Positions 1-9,213 of a stretch of DNA of 64,000 nt are shown in pieces. This DNA is from Pseudomonas cichorii (GTDB lineage: Bacteria; Pseudomonadota; Gammaproteobacteria; Pseudomonadales; Pseudomonadaceae): the NCBI RefSeq assembly GCF_018343775.1, contig NZ_CP074349.1, positions 124,001-188,000 of the forward strand, in the 5' to 3' direction. Below the pieces are notes generated by a model, which was not told where the DNA came from, searched no databases, and was given only the letters and a program-made list of their open reading frames with translations. How positions within the stretch are numbered: the first letter of the stretch is position 1; every line of letters begins with the position of its first letter. The position numbers and the translations under genes are program-made.

Positions 1-768
1 ACCAGCGCCGGGGTCAACAGCCAGAAAGTGGAGACCGATCAGGTGGCTACTGCCATGCATGAAATGTCGGCCACTGTTCAGGAAGTTGCCCGCAACGCCG
101 AACAGGCTTCGCAAGCGGCTTCCAATGCCGACCGCGAAGCTCGCGACGGCGACAAGGTGGTAGGCGAGGCCATTGCGCAGATCGAGCGTCTGGCCACTGA
201 AGTGGGTCGTTCGGCTGATGCCATGAGCGAGCTGGAGCAGGAAAGCGACAAGATCGGCAAGGTCATGGACGTGATCAAGGCCGTGGCCGAGCAGACTAAC
301 CTGCTGGCCCTCAACGCGGCCATTGAGGCGGCACGTGCGGGTGAAGCCGGTCGTGGTTTTGCGGTGGTGGCCGACGAGGTGCGTGGCCTGGCGCAACGTA
401 CCCAGCAATCCACCGAGGAAATCGAGACGCTGGTGGCCGGTCTGCAGAACGGCACCCGTCAGGTGTCGAACATCATGCTCAGCAGCCGCGAGCTGACAGC
501 CAACAGCGTTACCCTCAGCCGCAAGGCGGGCGCATCGCTGGGCAATATCACCCAGACTGTCTCCAACATTCAGGCCATGAACCAGCAGATCGCCGCTGCT
601 GCCGAAGAGCAAAGCGCTGTGGCCGAGGAAATCAGCCGCAGCATCATCAACGTGCGTGACGTTTCCGAGCAGACCGCTTCGGCCAGTGAAGAAACCGCTG
701 CTTCCAGCGTCGAGCTGGCCCGTCTGGGTGGCCAGTTGCAGATGATGGTCAGCCACTTCCGCGTCTGA
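1..768 (+). CDS. Methyl-accepting chemotaxis protein, C-terminal part (5' end outside window)
   Basis: Only the cytoplasmic signalling domain is present; the frame is open to base 1, so sensor and membrane parts lie upstream. The coiled-coil hairpin tip is intact ([19 protein letters not shown], about codons 115-135), the region that contacts CheA and CheW. The protein ends SHFRV with no NWETF-type CheR tether. The signalling domain is nearly identical to that of the next gene, which points to a tandem duplication with divergent sensor halves. Ligand cannot be inferred. Family assignment is secure. Confidence 0.95.
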   Translation, partial: TSAGVNSQKVETDQVATAMHEMSATVQEVARNAEQASQAASNADREARDGDKVVGEAIAQIERLATEVGRSADAMSELEQESDKIGKVMDVIKAVAEQTNLLALNAAIEAARAGEAGRGFAVVADEVRGLAQRTQQSTEEIETLVAGLQNGTRQVSNIMLSSRELTANSVTLSRKAGASLGNITQTVSNIQAMNQQIAAAAEEQSAVAEEISRSIINVRDVSEQTASASEETAASSVELARLGGQLQMMVSHFRV

Positions 769-786
769 TACATCCCGCCTCACTCT

Positions 787-816
787 TGAGCCCGGCCTTT
801 GCCGGGCTCAGTTCTT
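787..816 (+). terminator. Rho-independent terminator after the first chemoreceptor
   Basis: A GC-rich stem (TGAGCCCGGC, loop cttt, GCCGGGCTCA) followed by a short T-rich tract starts 18 bases after the stop. It separates the two chemoreceptor genes into different transcripts. Confidence 0.8.
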
Positions 817-1019
817 TCTGGCGCCAGCCTCTCTATCTCAAGCTTTTGCGCCCGCCTGTGTGAATGAAAATTTGCGCACTTATAAATGGCCTGTAGCCAT
901 CCTTTCTGTTATTCATGTAATCATCTGTATCAATTTGCTGGTTCGATCCGCCCACTCACTGGACAACAGGTCGCGGTTCAAAGCGCCCGTGCGAGCGTTC
1001 AGGAAATCGAAGGAATGTC

Positions 1020-2942
1020 ATGAATACATGGTTTGCGAATATCAGTGTGAAATTGAAACTGGCATTGGGCTTTGGTGCGGTGCTCGTCTTGACGTGCCTC
1101 ATGGCTCTGACGGGCTGGAGTGGCCTGGGTAGCCTGATCGAGCGTAGCGATCGTGTTGCCGACATCATGGGCCTCAACGCCGACATGAGTGAGCTACGCC
1201 TGAGGCGTTTGCAATACGTGACCGAGAACGGCGATGAAAAGATGGGTGATGTCGCTCAGGGCCTTCTCAACCATCTCAAGGAAAAGCACAACACACTGCT
1301 GGGGCTTTTTACCTATCCGGGTAATCAGGAAAAGCTCCAGGAGATGGGCAAACTTACCGCCGACTACCAGCAGTCGTATGACCGGATGCGTGAGGCTTAC
1401 CGCTCCGATGCTGCGTTACGTAAAACCATGGGTGTCCACGCCGTCAAAGGTGCAGAAATCATCGGCAGGATCATCGACGACGTGCTCGCCATGTCGCCGG
1501 ATGACGAGCGACGTTTCGGGCGCTATCAAGCGATTATGAAAGCCAAGGAAAACCTGGCCCTGATTCGCTATGAAGTGCGTGGCTACACCGGCAACCCCAA
1601 CGAAACCACGGAAAAGAACGCCTACCGCCAGCTCGAGACGGCCCTGCAAGGCATGGAGCCTCTCAGGGCTGCTTTCAATGGCAGCTATGGTGACGAATTC
1701 AAGCAACTGGAAAGCTCAATTGTCAGCTATCGCCAGGCTGTGGATAACTTCAAGGCGGCGAATACGGCGATCGGAACGGCTCGCAAGGAAAACACCGCAC
1801 AAGGTGTGGAGATGGCCAAGGTCAGCGAAGCGCTGTATCAACTCCAGGCTGTTCGTGGTGCTGAAGACAGCGCCCATGCCCGCAACATGCAGATCGGCGG
1901 CACCGTGCTGGCTCTGGTTCTGGGCATTCTGGCGGCGCTGATTATCACCCGCCAGATCACCAGTCCCTTGCAGGACACGCTGGTTGAAGTGGAGCGTATC
2001 GCGTCGGGCGATCTGTCACGCAACATTGCTGTGACGCGCCGCGATGAGCTGGGTGTTCTGCAACAGGGCGTACAACGCATGAGCGCAACCCTGCGCGACC
2101 TGATTGTCGGGATCCGTGATGGCGTGACTCAGATTGCCAGTGCTGCCGAGCAGTTGTCGGCAGTGACCGAGCAGACCAGTGCCGGGGTCAACAATCAGAA
2201 GGTCGAAACCGATCAGGTGGCCACGGCCATGAATGAAATGTCGGCCACCGTCCAGGAAGTGGCGCAAAACGCCGAACAGGCTTCCCAGGCTGCATCCAGT
2301 GCCGACCGCGAAGCCCTCGATGGTGACCGGGTCGTGGGTGAAGCGATTGCTCAGATCGAACGCTTGGCTTTGGAAGTGGGACGCTCGGCTGAAGCGATGA
2401 GCGAGCTGGAGCAGGAAAGCAACAAGATCGGCAAGGTCATGGACGTGATCAAGGCTGTGGCCGAACAGACCAACCTGCTGGCCCTCAACGCGGCCATCGA
2501 GGCGGCGCGGGCCGGTGAAGCAGGCCGTGGGTTTGCGGTAGTGGCTGATGAAGTACGCGGTCTTGCACAACGTACCCAGCAGTCCACCGAGGAAATCGAG
2601 AGCCTGGTGGCCGGCCTGCAGAACGGTACTCGTCAGGTGTCTAGCATCATGCTCAACAGCCGCGAGCTGACGGCCAACAGCGTCACGCTCAGCCGCAAGG
2701 CGGGTGCATCATTGGGTAGCATTACCCAGACCGTCTCCACGATCCAGGCCATGAACCAGCAGATTGCGGCGGCCGCCGAACAGCAGAATGCCGTGGCCGA
2801 GGAAATCACCCGCAGCATCATCAATGTGCGCGATGTGTCCGAGCAGACGGCTTCCGCCAGTGAGGAAACCGCCGCTTCCAGTGTCGAGCTGGCGCGTCTG
2901 GGCGTTCAGTTGCAGACGATGGTCAGCCGCTTCCGGGTCTGA
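1020..2942 (+). CDS. Methyl-accepting chemotaxis protein (4HB sensor type)
   Basis: A 640-residue transmembrane chemoreceptor. TM1 is at about residues 13-33, a mainly helical periplasmic sensor of about 255 residues follows, TM2 at about 290-312, a HAMP domain at about 313-365, and the methyl-accepting signalling domain runs to the end with the conserved tip [19 protein letters not shown]. The sensor length and helical look fit the four-helix-bundle class; I cannot name the ligand. The start has an AAGGA Shine-Dalgarno five bases upstream. It follows a paralogue in tandem and is transcribed separately. No C-terminal CheR-docking pentapeptide is seen. Confidence 0.95.
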   Translation: MNTWFANISVKLKLALGFGAVLVLTCLMALTGWSGLGSLIERSDRVADIMGLNADMSELRLRRLQYVTENGDEKMGDVAQGLLNHLKEKHNTLLGLFTYPGNQEKLQEMGKLTADYQQSYDRMREAYRSDAALRKTMGVHAVKGAEIIGRIIDDVLAMSPDDERRFGRYQAIMKAKENLALIRYEVRGYTGNPNETTEKNAYRQLETALQGMEPLRAAFNGSYGDEFKQLESSIVSYRQAVDNFKAANTAIGTARKENTAQGVEMAKVSEALYQLQAVRGAEDSAHARNMQIGGTVLALVLGILAALIITRQITSPLQDTLVEVERIASGDLSRNIAVTRRDELGVLQQGVQRMSATLRDLIVGIRDGVTQIASAAEQLSAVTEQTSAGVNNQKVETDQVATAMNEMSATVQEVAQNAEQASQAASSADREALDGDRVVGEAIAQIERLALEVGRSAEAMSELEQESNKIGKVMDVIKAVAEQTNLLALNAAIEAARAGEAGRGFAVVADEVRGLAQRTQQSTEEIESLVAGLQNGTRQVSSIMLNSRELTANSVTLSRKAGASLGSITQTVSTIQAMNQQIAAAAEQQNAVAEEITRSIINVRDVSEQTASASEETAASSVELARLGVQLQTMVSRFRV

Positions 2943-2950
2943 CAGGCAGA

Positions 2951-2979
2951 GCCCGGGACTTACGGGTCCCGGGGCTTTT
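2951..2979. terminator. Terminator between the chemoreceptor and the convergent AP2-like gene
   Basis: GCCCGGGAC / GGTCCCGGGGC stem with a TTTT tail, eight bases after the chemoreceptor stop. It touches the stop of the convergent gene and could serve both. Confidence 0.75.
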
Positions 2980-3605
2980 CAGTTGAGCCGGTTGATGGTT
3001 TCAACGTACTGGTTGACGGCTATCTGGTCGGCCTTGCGTCTTCCGGCTTCGAGAAAGGCCTGGAATTTCTCGCTCTCGAATAACTGATCGACTTCCTGAC
3101 GAATCTTTTTCTGAGCGGAATAAGGTATGACGGCAACGCCCTCTTCCACTTCATAGGCATTTTCCAGCACTTCGACCAGCTTGGAGCGAAGTTTCCCCAT
3201 GCCCCGGCCACTGGCAACCCGCTTGTAAGTGGACAGGAAAAAGGTTTCGCCACGGCCCGGCCCCTTTTTCGGAACATAGGCGACGGCACACAGGCCGGCC
3301 CCACTTCGCTTGCGCCAATGCGCCGTAGCACTTTCGCTCAGTTGCAGGACGTCGTCCCGCATCCAGGCATAGCCACTGTGGATCAGGTGAATGATTGCAG
3401 CATCCAGGGCACGCCGTGTTCCGCCAAACCGCAAATCGGTGAAGCGTGCCGAGACCAGTATCTTTTTATTTTTCAGGACGCGAACGATCCAGACCCGACC
3501 TCGTGTTTCACGAGTGATACCGCGTGGAACGCTATAGGTCACATCATCGACGATCTTGTCGTAACACCTGAGTCCTGAAATGTCGATTTCAGCGGGTGTA
3601 TTCAT
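2979..3605 (-). CDS. Conserved hypothetical protein with an AP2-like DNA-binding segment
   Basis: About 208 residues from the ATG at 3605; a GTG at 3674 would add 23 residues, but they look hydrophobic and out of place. Residues about 25-70 (PRGITRETRGRVWIVRV ... RFGGTRRALDAAI) fit the pattern of bacterial AP2/ERF-like domains: Trp-x-Val strand, aromatic residue near a GG turn, then an Ala-rich helix. The rest is basic (many Lys/Arg) with a helical C-terminus. No signal peptide or membrane segment. A nucleic-acid-binding role is inferred from the domain pattern only. No clear Shine-Dalgarno decides the start. Confidence 0.6.
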   Translation of the reverse strand: MNTPAEIDISGLRCYDKIVDDVTYSVPRGITRETRGRVWIVRVLKNKKILVSARFTDLRFGGTRRALDAAIIHLIHSGYAWMRDDVLQLSESATAHWRKRSGAGLCAVAYVPKKGPGRGETFFLSTYKRVASGRGMGKLRSKLVEVLENAYEVEEGVAVIPYSAQKKIRQEVDQLFESEKFQAFLEAGRRKADQIAVNQYVETINRLN

Positions 3606-3836
3606 GGGTGTGATCAGCTGTACCAGTGGGAAGTTAAATACCGAGAAGTAGATAAAAGCATGCGTCAGTAACACGTTCGTTACTGTCAGTAAAGTTAACA
3701 GTATTTCATGAAACTGTTAATTAACCCTGCAACTTTCATGGCGCAGTCATTGAGATGGAATTCTTCGGGCTGCTGAACTTTACTGTAGCGCATCAGCCGT
3801 GTCCGATAACCCTTCTGCGACGCTCAGGCAAACTTC

Positions 3837-4762
3837 ATGACGACTCACGATCTCATTACTCCTGTGCTCAGGACTGCTGTCGTTATCCCAAGCTTCAAGG
3901 TAAAAGACCACATACTGGATGTTATCGCCGGAGTGGGTGAAAGCGTCAGCCGGATTTATGCAGTGGATGATTGTTGCCCCCAGAGCTCCGGCCATGAAGT
4001 CGAACAGCACTGTACGGATCGGCGGGTCAGGGTGATATTCAACCCCGTCAATCTGGGCGTCGGAGGCACGGTCAAGGTGGACGGCGACGGGCATATGGAT
4101 CCGGCGTTGATTCCCGGCTTCATCGCGCCGATACAGAGTGGCGAGGCGGACTATACCAAGGGCAATCGCTTCTTCAATCTGGAAGAAATATCCCGCCTGC
4201 CCGGCCTGCGTATTTTTGGTAACACCACACTGTCCCTGATGAATAAACTTTCATCGGGATATTGGGAATTTTTCGATCAGACCAACGGGTATACCGCTAT
4301 TCACAGTGATGTTGCCCGGCACTTTCCGATGAACAAGATCAGCCCGCGTTACTTCGTCAAAACCGACATCCTGTTTCGTCTTGGCACTCTGCGCGCCGTG
4401 GTGGTGGATATTCCAATGAGTGCCCGATATGGTGATGAAGTCAGTAACCTCAAGGTCTCGCGATTCTGGGCGAGTTCATTGGCAAACACCTGTGCAATAT
4501 GTTCAAGCGCCTGTTCTACAACTACTACTTGCGGGATATGTCACTGGCGTCCTTTAAACTTCCCCTCGGTTTGCTTCTGCTGATATTCGGTACTGTCTTC
4601 GGGATCTTTCATTGGGGGCTTTCCCTGCGCACCGGTATTGCGACCTCGCCCGGGAGCTCTAGCATGGCGATCTATCTCGCGGCGCTGGCCTGTGTGCTGG
4701 GAATCTCCATCGGCCAGGTACCTCTTCAAGATGACGGCGCAGACGTTTCGTCAGAACGGTGA
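3837..4762 (+). pseudogene. Decayed family 2 glycosyltransferase
   Basis: The N-terminal half still reads as a GT-A glycosyltransferase (AVVIPSFKVKDHILDVI, VDGDGHMDPALIPGF, DQTNGYTAIH). Two lesions are visible. An apparent in-frame deletion of roughly 18 codons joins GVGGTV directly to KVDGDG near 4070, losing the GY..AL..GAD segment normally found there. A -1 frameshift near 4461 follows, after which the family's C-terminal sequence (ILGEFIGKHL, then MFKRLFYNYYLRDMSLASF) continues in another frame from about 4452. The membrane tail then loses similarity. It lies beside the O-polysaccharide cluster and was probably one of its lipid-linked sugar transferases. Confidence 0.8.
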
Positions 4763-4874
4763 CCTGCTCGACCCGGTCATGCTCGGCTGGTTTTTTCTGT
4801 CGCTGTTCCTGTACAGCATTCGTCCGGGATTTGTACTGATCACTCTTCCTGGCGTGGAGGCCAGGCCAGGCTGA
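4713..4874 (+). pseudogene. Remnant of a membrane protein C-terminus
   Basis: A third frame downstream of the decayed glycosyltransferase keeps a protein-like stretch (RYLFKMTAQTF, then DLLDPVMLGWFFLSLFLYS) ending in a hydrophobic helix. It has no start of its own and overlaps the 3' end of the large antisense glycosyltransferase. It may be the tail of the same damaged gene after another frameshift, or the end of a second deleted gene; I cannot tell which. Confidence 0.45.
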
Positions 4875-7800
4875 AGTCCAGTTGCTCCAGTGTCAGGTTC
4901 GGGTTGTAGGCAGGATCGGTTTCTATCTCCGGCCAGCGTGTGTGCATGTAAGCCACTTCCTGGCTGAAACGCGCCTGCTTTTGCGGGGAGTCTTCAAAGC
5001 CACGGGTTGCCGATTCGTGATGGTACAGCTCGGCAAAAGGGGTCCACAGGTTCATGTACCCGGCCTCTTTGACCCGCAGGCAGAAATCGACGTCGTTGAA
5101 GGCTACCTTCAGGTTCGTCTCATCAAGGCCGTTGACCTGCTCGAAGATGGATTTGCGAATAACCAGGCAGGCCGCCGTCACCGCCGAGAATTCCTGAATC
5201 AATACGGCACGCCCGAAATAACCATGTTCACCTCGGGGCAGGAATTTATGCGAGTGATTGGCTATACCGCCAATGCCCAGAATGACGCCGCCATGCTGCA
5301 GCCGGTCATCGGGAAACCATAACCGCGCGCCCACTGCTCCGACCTCCGGCTGCAAGGCCAGGGCGACCATTTCATCCAGCCATTCGGGGCTGATGACTTC
5401 GATATCGTTATTGATCAAACCCACCAGTTCACCGCGTGCCAGCCTGACGGCCTGATTGTTCAGCGCGGAATAATTGAAAGGGCCGTCATCCCTGAGCACC
5501 ATGATGTTCGGCTGTTCGCTGAGGTGCTCGAAATACGCCAGGGATTCGCTGTCGTCGGAGCCGTTATCCACCACGATGATTTCATACGGGCCGTAGTGGG
5601 TCAGGTTCTGGATGCTGTCGATGCATTGTTTGACCAGTGAGCCAGCGTTGCGGGTCGGAATGATCAGGCTGACCAGAGGGTTGTGCTTCGGCAACCGGTA
5701 ATGCACGCGGTACATCCCGATGGGCAGCAACTCGGTCCAGCCAGCGCGCCCGGTACGTTGCAGGTGTTCGTCCAGGGCTTTTACGCCAGCCAGGGCGGCA
5801 TAGGGTTTTTCATCGGTCGCCATGGCGGTGCTGCCGGCGTGAATGCGCCAGTGATAGAGCACGCGGCTGATATGAATGATCTGTTCTCGGGAAAGCTTTT
5901 CGCTGCAGCGCAAAGCCAGGTCGTAATCCTGCGAGCCCTCGAACTTCACCCGGAAGCGACCCACCTGCTCGACCAGATCGCGCCGATAGACGCCAAGGTG
6001 GGAAATCATGTTCTGCGAGCGGAACAGGAATTCGTTCCAGTCAGACTTGAAGTAAGGCGCACTGCGTTGTCCCTTTCGGTCGATCTTGTCTTCGTCCGAA
6101 TAAAGGATGCCGACATCCGGGTGCTCGATGATTTTGCGGGCCACCCAATACAGCGCGTGCTCGGGCAGCAGATCATCGTTGTCCATCAGCGCGATGTATT
6201 GCCCCCGGGCGATATCGAGAGCCGAATTGCTGGCCTCTGAAATATGCCCGTTGGTGCTGCGCAATATGACCTTGATCCTAGGGTTCTGCCGTTCTGCCTG
6301 CTTCAGGAACTCCTGCACCGCCGGGTTACTGGAAGCATCGTCGGCAATGCACAGCTCCCAATGGGGATACAGCTGGTTTCTGATGCTGTCGAGGGCTTCG
6401 CGCAGCAGGTCCAGCGGTGGGTCGAAGACCGGCATGATGACCGAAATCAGTGGCGGACTTTTCCAGGTGTCGATGTGCCGGGCGATTTCCTGGCGGTCAT
6501 CGTCATCGAGTGTGTCGTACTGCCTGATCCAGGCTGCATAGTCATGGCGGTCCGGTGTCGGCTCGACCTCAACCCTTTCAGGCCCTGTGCTCGTGTCATT
6601 CAGGAACCAGCGCATCCGCGCCAGCAATCCCAGCAGACCATGCTCCTGCAAGACGCGGGCGGCCCGATTGGCGGTTTTCCTGAAACCGCCGCCCCGACGC
6701 ACCAGTGCTGGCAGATGCCTGGAAAGCTTTGTCAGGCGACGGGCCGCAATGACCGAGTGGCGCAGCGGCGCTGCCAGCCTGCGGCTATAGGAACCTTCCA
6801 GCGCGCGGATACGCAGGTTCAAGGTATGGATGCGGGTGTCTTTTTCAATCTGCTGATTGAGCAGTGCGCTTTCCAGATCCGCTATGAGTGCCTCGCGGCC
6901 GTTGGTCAGGTGCGCATGGTCATTGAGCAGGCGCTCGACGGTCTGGACAGTGTGTTGTTTGCCATCGGAGACATTCTGCTGGATCAGGTAAGTGGTGCTC
7001 TCCAGCTCATTGATGCGCAGGGCCAGGGTCTGCATCTGCTCATGCAGAGGCTCGAAGGCTGTTCGCAGCGAAGACTCCTGCTGAACGGCCCAGTTACGAT
7101 TCTGGTTGATGCGCCGGGCGATCACTTCATCGGTGTAGAGCACCAGATCCAGTCTCAACACCAGGCCGCGCAGGTCGGTCAGTTGCGACAGGTCTACCGG
7201 CAGCTCCAGATAAGGATCATCGTCCAGGCAGACAAACAGCACGGACAAGCCTGACTTTTCGATTTCCATGAGGCCCGACACCGAAGGCAGCGAAGCAATA
7301 TCGCCATCCCAGGACCAGATTTCGGTCTGCGCCTTGAGGATCCGCAAGTTATCCACAGAGAAGGAAATATGGCGGTCCACAGGATCAAGCCTGAGCCTCT
7401 TGGGCGGTGTTTTCAGGTTTTTCAGGGAAAACTGCAACTGTTGATGGCCGGGCAGGACCTCGATGTCCAGGGCATGATCTTCCCGAAAGTTGCCAGCCTC
7501 ATCGCTGTAGTACAGCTTGGCCAGAACCTTGGATTGCACGGGCTCGGCCCGTGGATTGATGATCTGCTCGGGCTCCCAGTTCAGGAAGTGGTCGGCTCTG
7601 ATGCCGGTTACAAAGGCCTGGAATTCTGCCTCTTTTTCGATGAAGGCTTCCAGCTCCGGCAACGGCATTTCCAGACCCGCATGGCGCAGACTGTGAATGA
7701 TGAACTGACGTCGGGTCAGTGGCATGACGCCTGGGCAGAACGGCATGGCGCTGGCGATCAGCAGCAACAGGGCGCGAATCAGCAGATGCCCGAGCAGCAC

Positions 7801-9213
7801 GCCCTCCTGGACATCCCATTCGATATCGATCAGGGCCGGGCGGTTTTCAGCGTCGAGCAGAATGTTGTGCGGCACCGCATCGATAAACAGTCCGGGCAAG
7901 CGTTCGTCGAGAGTGTTCAGAGTGGCTGTATGGCCTCGTTCTTCAAGCAGGGTTTCGAGTGCCTTCAGATAACGCGAGATGAACGCCCCGAAGTCCTTGA
8001 GCGTCCAGTCGGGTGCGCTGGCGATATTGAGGAATTGCTGGCTGAGCGCCTGTCCGCGTCGATATCGGTCGACACGGGAAAGCACATGTCGGTAAGCGCC
8101 CTCTTCGTCGATGGCTGTTTCTGCGCGCAAGGGTTCATGTCGCACCTCGATGCCGTCGTCCGTTTCGATAAACAGCGTTTGCTTGCAGTAGCCGGGTTTT
8201 CTGCTGACGTTGTAATGGCCTGCAAGCATGTCGGGTGGCACAACGTTGGACGTCGAGGATGAGGCGGCGACCAGAAAGGAATTGGCCAGCTCCATGCCCA
8301 GGCCGTTGCTGACGATCACCGGCCAGGCCCGCTCCAGGTTGAACAAGGGCGCGCTGGGTAACTGGGGGTCTTTTCTGGCGTTCTGCCAGGCCAGTGCTGC
8401 GGCATCGAAGCTGCCCAGCTCAAACCCGCGCTGGGTGACGATGGAGTTGGGCAATTTGTAATCAGGCATCGGAAACAGGAATTGCGAGCGACTGAAGCCC
8501 GCCTCTTCAAGAAGCGCCATCAGGCTCTTGCGGCCGAACGTTTCGGGATCATGGTCGCTGTAGCGACCTTCGATGCCATACATCGGGCGATTGAGATGAT
8601 CTTCCGGTGCGCCGGCGAAGTACTTGAGCCCCAATTGGTTTTCAATGGCGAGCAGCAGCACACCATCGGGTTCCAGCAGGTCTTTGACCCGTTTGAGCAT
8701 GTTCAGGGCTGCATCGGGTTGCTGGCTGAACATGCTGGCGTATTCGAGAACGCCGATCAGGGTGACGACATCGAAACGATGGAGCGGATTGAACTGGTCG
8801 AAGCGCTCGGCGACTACGGTGACGTTGTCCAGATCCCGTGTGCGGCTTGCAGCTATTGTGGCCCGGCGCACACTGCCTTCCAGGCTCAGCACGCTGGCGC
8901 CGCATTCCCCCAGATAACGGCTGATGGCGCCACAGCCTGCGCCGATTTCCAGTACTCGTCCTGACAGAAGGTGGCTAAAGGGCCGCAGGATATTTCCACG
9001 CGCCCGGCCCAGGTGGTACAGCGACGGCCAGTCCGTGCAATGCCTGCTCAGTTCGCTGGACAGCACCGACAAGTCCACGGCGTCACGGATGATCTGCGCC
9101 AGGCGCTCTTCGCTTTCGTCACCGTCGTTGTAGGCAAGCCCCTGATAGTCGGGGCGCGCCCATACCCGGGTGGTTTTGTCCTGGCGATAACCGCGTTGTT
9201 CTAGATCGATCAT
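4840..9213 (-). CDS. Methyltransferase / kinase-like / coiled-coil / double GT2 polysaccharide synthesis protein
   Basis: A 1457-residue multidomain protein. Residues about 60-230 form a Rossmann methyltransferase with SAM motif LEIGAGCG (88-95). Residues about 340-480 resemble an atypical kinase: D445-x4-N450-ILLD followed by LID463 matches a kinase catalytic loop and metal site. Residues about 690-825 are helical and coiled-coil-like. GT-A domain 1 begins near 925 (ISVIMPVFDPP, DNDD near 1008); GT-A domain 2 begins near 1180 (VSLIIPTRN, NND near 1270). It follows wzt with a 4-base overlap, so it should build, and perhaps cap, the polymer exported by Wzm/Wzt at the inner membrane. Methyltransferase and GT2 parts are clear; the kinase call is inference. 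Confidence 0.88.
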   Translation of the reverse strand: MIDLEQRGYRQDKTTRVWARPDYQGLAYNDGDESEERLAQIIRDAVDLSVLSSELSRHCTDWPSLYHLGRARGNILRPFSHLLSGRVLEIGAGCGAISRYLGECGASVLSLEGSVRRATIAASRTRDLDNVTVVAERFDQFNPLHRFDVVTLIGVLEYASMFSQQPDAALNMLKRVKDLLEPDGVLLLAIENQLGLKYFAGAPEDHLNRPMYGIEGRYSDHDPETFGRKSLMALLEEAGFSRSQFLFPMPDYKLPNSIVTQRGFELGSFDAAALAWQNARKDPQLPSAPLFNLERAWPVIVSNGLGMELANSFLVAASSSTSNVVPPDMLAGHYNVSRKPGYCKQTLFIETDDGIEVRHEPLRAETAIDEEGAYRHVLSRVDRYRRGQALSQQFLNIASAPDWTLKDFGAFISRYLKALETLLEERGHTATLNTLDERLPGLFIDAVPHNILLDAENRPALIDIEWDVQEGVLLGHLLIRALLLLIASAMPFCPGVMPLTRRQFIIHSLRHAGLEMPLPELEAFIEKEAEFQAFVTGIRADHFLNWEPEQIINPRAEPVQSKVLAKLYYSDEAGNFREDHALDIEVLPGHQQLQFSLKNLKTPPKRLRLDPVDRHISFSVDNLRILKAQTEIWSWDGDIASLPSVSGLMEIEKSGLSVLFVCLDDDPYLELPVDLSQLTDLRGLVLRLDLVLYTDEVIARRINQNRNWAVQQESSLRTAFEPLHEQMQTLALRINELESTTYLIQQNVSDGKQHTVQTVERLLNDHAHLTNGREALIADLESALLNQQIEKDTRIHTLNLRIRALEGSYSRRLAAPLRHSVIAARRLTKLSRHLPALVRRGGGFRKTANRAARVLQEHGLLGLLARMRWFLNDTSTGPERVEVEPTPDRHDYAAWIRQYDTLDDDDRQEIARHIDTWKSPPLISVIMPVFDPPLDLLREALDSIRNQLYPHWELCIADDASSNPAVQEFLKQAERQNPRIKVILRSTNGHISEASNSALDIARGQYIALMDNDDLLPEHALYWVARKIIEHPDVGILYSDEDKIDRKGQRSAPYFKSDWNEFLFRSQNMISHLGVYRRDLVEQVGRFRVKFEGSQDYDLALRCSEKLSREQIIHISRVLYHWRIHAGSTAMATDEKPYAALAGVKALDEHLQRTGRAGWTELLPIGMYRVHYRLPKHNPLVSLIIPTRNAGSLVKQCIDSIQNLTHYGPYEIIVVDNGSDDSESLAYFEHLSEQPNIMVLRDDGPFNYSALNNQAVRLARGELVGLINNDIEVISPEWLDEMVALALQPEVGAVGARLWFPDDRLQHGGVILGIGGIANHSHKFLPRGEHGYFGRAVLIQEFSAVTAACLVIRKSIFEQVNGLDETNLKVAFNDVDFCLRVKEAGYMNLWTPFAELYHHESATRGFEDSPQKQARFSQEVAYMHTRWPEIETDPAYNPNLTLEQLDFSLAWPPRQEE

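Noticed and set aside
860..1019. Flagellar sigma-28 promoter before the second chemoreceptor
   Set aside because: No TAAA-N15-GCCGATAA match could be found in the spacer.
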